Part shown: one piece after another, positions 63,016 to 64,000 of the stretch
Layout of the letters: each line of letters begins with the position of its first letter
How positions within the stretch are numbered: the stretch's first letter is position 1
NCBI RefSeq assembly: GCF_964019385.1
Contig: NC_088646.1
Coordinates: 4,774,778 to 4,838,777, forward strand
Direction: 5' to 3'
Length of the DNA stretch: 64,000 nt
Origin: Sycon ciliatum
Lineage: Eukaryota > Porifera > Calcarea > Leucosolenida > Sycettidae
Position numbers and translations under genes: made by a program
The notes under the pieces: model-generated
Told to the model about the DNA's origin: nothing
What the model saw: only the letters and a program-made list of their open reading frames with translations
Databases searched by the model: none

Positions 63016-64000
63016 AGTGGTGGACAGAATTATTGTCCCACCTTGCATTTTGGTCAACTTTTGGAATCTAAAGCCCAGCCTGGACAGAGCTGTGTGCCAA
63101 ACAGCCACAAAGCCGATGCATTTCAGGTATTGGCAATGAGTTTTGACAAAGCTGACCAGTTTTCCAGTATACTCACGATTTACCGTACAAAAAGTGGGAC
63201 AAAAATTATGGCCGAAATGTCACGTGTACGACTGGCAAAAGTTTTGCAACTGATTTTTGCGGGAAATTCAAAATCTGCACCACGTGGTGATTTTCCAGCC
63301 TGCTGACGGCTTCCTGACAACAATTTGAGTAATTTCACTTTGGTTTTCTGCACGATGGGGAGAGGAAAGGAGCTCAGTAAAGATAGTAGGGAATTTGTTG
63401 TTCAGATGAACAAGGAGGGTCTCTCGTCGCGATCTATAGCTGGATTGACGGGTCTCTGCGATCGTACGGTACGCAGAATTATTTCAGCGTTCAAAAAAAC
63501 TGGCGAAGTCGATACGAAGCCCCACACTGGTCGCCCAAGGAAGACTACCCCCAGGTTCGATCGCAGGCTGAAGGTGCTTTCTATGTGCAATAGATTCAAG
63601 ACGTCAACAAAACTGAGAGCCGAGTTGGCGCAGGACGGTGGAGACGCGGTCTCAGTGCGAACTGTGCGTCGCAGGCTGCAAAACAGTGGACTGCGAGGAT
63701 GTGTGGCCGTAAAAAAGCCGTTTATTTCGAAAGTAAACAAACTGAAGAGGATCAAATTCGCAAAAGCCCACAAGAATTGGACATGTGAGCAGTGGAGCCA
63801 AGTTCTGTGGACAGATGAGTCCAAGTTCAACCTGGTGGGCTCTGACGGGGCTGTCTACGTCAGAAGACGACCAGGTGAAGCCCTCGCTGACTCATGTACG
63901 CGGAAAACGGTGAAACATGGAGGCGGCAATATTATGATCTGGGGAGCGATGTCCGCCAAAGGCAGAGGCCGCCTGTACAAGGTCGACGGCAAATTAAACG
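63016..64000 (+). mobile_element. Tc1-like transposon, left part, cut by the window end
   Basis: Begins CAGTGGTGGACAGAATTATT directly after TA (63014-63015). A second, related AGTGGGACAAAAATTATGG lies ~175 bp further in, near 63190, giving the IR/DR arrangement of two direct repeats per inverted end found in many Tc1-like elements. The transposase follows in the same direction. Confidence 0.85.
63355..63999 (+). CDS. Tc1-like transposase, N-terminal 215 codons
   Basis: Open from ATG 63355 to the window end without a stop. Residues 1-120 are the paired-type DNA-binding region: a first helix-turn-helix (GLSSRSIAGLTGLCDRTVRR), the GRPRK hook (residues about 60-64), and a second with RVRRRLQ-type VRTVRRRLQNSGLRG. 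The catalytic part then starts: WSQVLWTDESKFNLVGSDG contains the first Asp of the DDE triad, followed by VKHGGGNIMIWGAMS. The second Asp and the Glu lie beyond the window. The enzyme cuts and pastes the element at TA sites in nuclear DNA. The clean frame suggests a young copy. Confidence 0.92.
   Translation, partial: MGRGKELSKDSREFVVQMNKEGLSSRSIAGLTGLCDRTVRRIISAFKKTGEVDTKPHTGRPRKTTPRFDRRLKVLSMCNRFKTSTKLRAELAQDGGDAVSVRTVRRRLQNSGLRGCVAVKKPFISKVNKLKRIKFAKAHKNWTCEQWSQVLWTDESKFNLVGSDGAVYVRRRPGEALADSCTRKTVKHGGGNIMIWGAMSAKGRGRLYKVDGKLN

Overview
This is eukaryotic, animal-type nuclear DNA. It has spliced genes with GT/AG introns, a developmental regulator of the Eyes absent (EYA) family, dense microsatellites and minisatellites, and very many transposable elements. 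The recurring GTACATGTAC word, the compact introns and the mix of non-LTR, hAT, Tc1/mariner and TTAA elements would suit an early-branching marine animal such as a sponge. The sequence does not fix the species.

Bases 1-22 kb are mostly mobile DNA. They hold four hAT-type elements, two with clean 8-bp target duplications and one of those two with a Tc1/mariner MITE nested in it; the others include a decayed transposase. There are further TA-flanked MITEs, two near-palindromic TTAA-flanked foldback elements (one splitting a reverse transcriptase frame), two decayed non-LTR elements and a 1.27-kb unit bounded by perfect 148-bp inverted repeats. That unit carries an AT-hook/acidic reading frame. 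One plausible single-exon host gene (466 codons, no recognised family) lies at 10.3-11.7 kb.

Bases 22-41 kb continue this pattern. Two paralogous intronless genes for small membrane-anchored or secreted proteins (23.3-24.0 kb and 33.8-34.5 kb) lie in a duplicated segment with shared flanks. Between and beyond them are four non-LTR reverse transcriptase copies, one with a 677-codon open frame and one enclosed by ~185-bp inverted repeats. There is also a Harbinger-like MITE whose empty site is present elsewhere in the window, several hairpin elements and tRNA-like SINE pieces.

Bases 41.9-59.5 kb are an EYA gene on the minus strand. I could place 13 exons whose splice phases agree throughout, giving 887 codons with the 5' end missing. 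A Q/H/S/P-rich activation region is followed by a complete 269-residue EYA phosphatase domain. The catalytic DLDET motif is intact, but the C-terminal GDG motif reads GNG, so a metal-binding Asp appears to be replaced by Asn. The introns hold a 38-bp minisatellite, CT/GA tracts (one serving as the polypyrimidine tract of a coding exon) and probably a 67-copy 19-bp minisatellite.

Bases 59.5-64 kb are mostly unassigned. There is a TATA box with a possible short first exon on the plus strand, and at the right edge the left half of an apparently intact Tc1-like transposon, cut by the window end.
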